A stretch of 64,000 nucleotides of DNA from a bacterium (GTDB taxonomy: Bacteria; Zhuqueibacterota; Zhuqueibacteria; Zhuqueibacterales; Zhuqueibacteraceae), in contig JAKLJX010000007.1 in assembly GCA_023150945.1 (NCBI GenBank), forward strand, positions 62,001-126,000. The letters run 5' to 3'. Numbering within the stretch: the stretch's first letter is position 1; each line of letters starts with the position of its first letter. This document shows, in pieces, positions 63,652 to 64,000 of the stretch. A program made the translations under genes and the position numbers. The notes under the pieces were generated by a model. It was not told where the DNA came from. It searched no databases and saw nothing but the letters and a program-made list of their open reading frames with translations.

Positions 63652-64000
63652 TCACCATTGCGACCGTGCGGCTGGCTCCAGCACCCGCCGGCCGGCGGTT
63701 GTGAACGAAAGCCGCTCGGCCTGCTCACGTTTTTCTCGCCGCGTCATCAGCGCTTCGACCGCCACCGCCACCAAAATGCCGCCGACTGAGTCGATGATGT
63801 AGTGATACTGAATCACAAACGTGGAGGCGGACAGCAGCAGCACCAGCGGCAGCACCGTCCAGAACAATCTGCGAAAGCTTTGGCGCAAGGTGAACAGCGC
63901 CGCCCAGGCAGCGGCAACATGCGAACTCGGAAAAGCGGCGCCCACCACCGAGCCTTTCGCCTGAATGAACAATATCGAGCTGTAGAACCAGCCACCGGCA
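63652..64000 (-). CDS. PAP2-family phosphatase, N-terminus outside the window
   Basis: A truncated membrane phosphatase. FPSSHVAAAWA and YHYIIDSVGG are the second and third PAP2 motifs (His of PSSH and His of YHYIID); a first motif would lie upstream. The frame stays open to the end of the window (GWFYSSILF), so the TTG at 63972 is not the real start. PAP2 enzymes dephosphorylate phosphatidate or undecaprenyl diphosphate. A helix, LPLVLLLSASTFVIQY, lies between the motifs. Confidence 0.85.
   Translation of the reverse strand, partial: AGGWFYSSILFIQAKGSVVGAAFPSSHVAAAWAALFTLRQSFRRLFWTVLPLVLLLSASTFVIQYHYIIDSVGGILVAVAVEALMTRREKREQAERLSFTTAGRRVLEPAARSQW

Overview
The window is 64 kb of GC-rich, densely coding DNA from a Gram-negative bacterium. 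It has lpxB (lipid A), outer-membrane barrels, lipoproteins with clear lipoboxes, ExbB/ExbD/TonB-type energising proteins, two CBM9-like/DUF5916 barrel proteins and a secreted protein with a FlgD-like 'QNYPNP' C-terminal tail. That combination, with short intergenic spacers, SPOR lipoproteins and a DUF4382 lipoprotein, points to the FCB superphylum or an uncultured relative such as KSB1. This placement is inferred from gene content; no rRNA is present to confirm it.

Layout. 0-10 kb: a truncated metallophosphoesterase, an amino-acid permease with an aminotransferase, and two DUF5916 outer-membrane proteins, with two short intergenic regions full of small GC palindromes. 10-17.5 kb (minus strand): an MFS transporter, a DUF2892 protein, thioredoxin, a split YedE/YeeE thiosulfate permease, a CstB-like persulfide dioxygenase-rhodanese, a TauE/SafE exporter and an ECF sigma factor with a Cys/His-rich tail. 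Together these look like a sulfane-sulfur handling island, and modular palindromic repeats lie within it and on both sides. 18-25 kb: a eukaryote-like sphingolipid delta-4 desaturase, an FHA-TM-lytic transglycosylase fusion, a GAF/sigma-54 activator, a HicBA module with a frameshifted toxin tail, and a one-polypeptide phosphatase/anti-sigma kinase. 25-32.7 kb: lysA, two SPOR lipoproteins, a glycosyltransferase, tandem Usp, a cold-shock protein, an ImmA/IrrE-DUF4411 toxin-antitoxin-like pair and ychF. 32.7-50.8 kb: mostly housekeeping and envelope genes (yajQ, plsC, hisS, tRNA-Ala, lpxB, a GcvT-family protein), a secreted FN3 protein and an unrecognised 718-residue secreted protein.

51-60.5 kb (minus strand) is one long operon: outer-membrane barrel, a TPR protein split by an A10 run, a 1035-residue TPR protein, a small secreted protein, TolQ/ExbB, two TolR/ExbD and an FHA-like/TonB protein, closed by a strong terminator. 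It resembles in content the TolQR-powered Agl/Glt envelope-spanning machine of myxobacteria. 61-64 kb: tRNA-Leu divergent from smpB, then tyrS and a truncated PAP2 phosphatase.

The most interesting items are the DEGS-type desaturase, the Glt/Agl-like operon with its A10 slippage site, the CstB sulfur island with an odd sigma factor beside it, and a family of modular palindromic repeats with shared GGAC(A/G)GAC(A/G)C ends.
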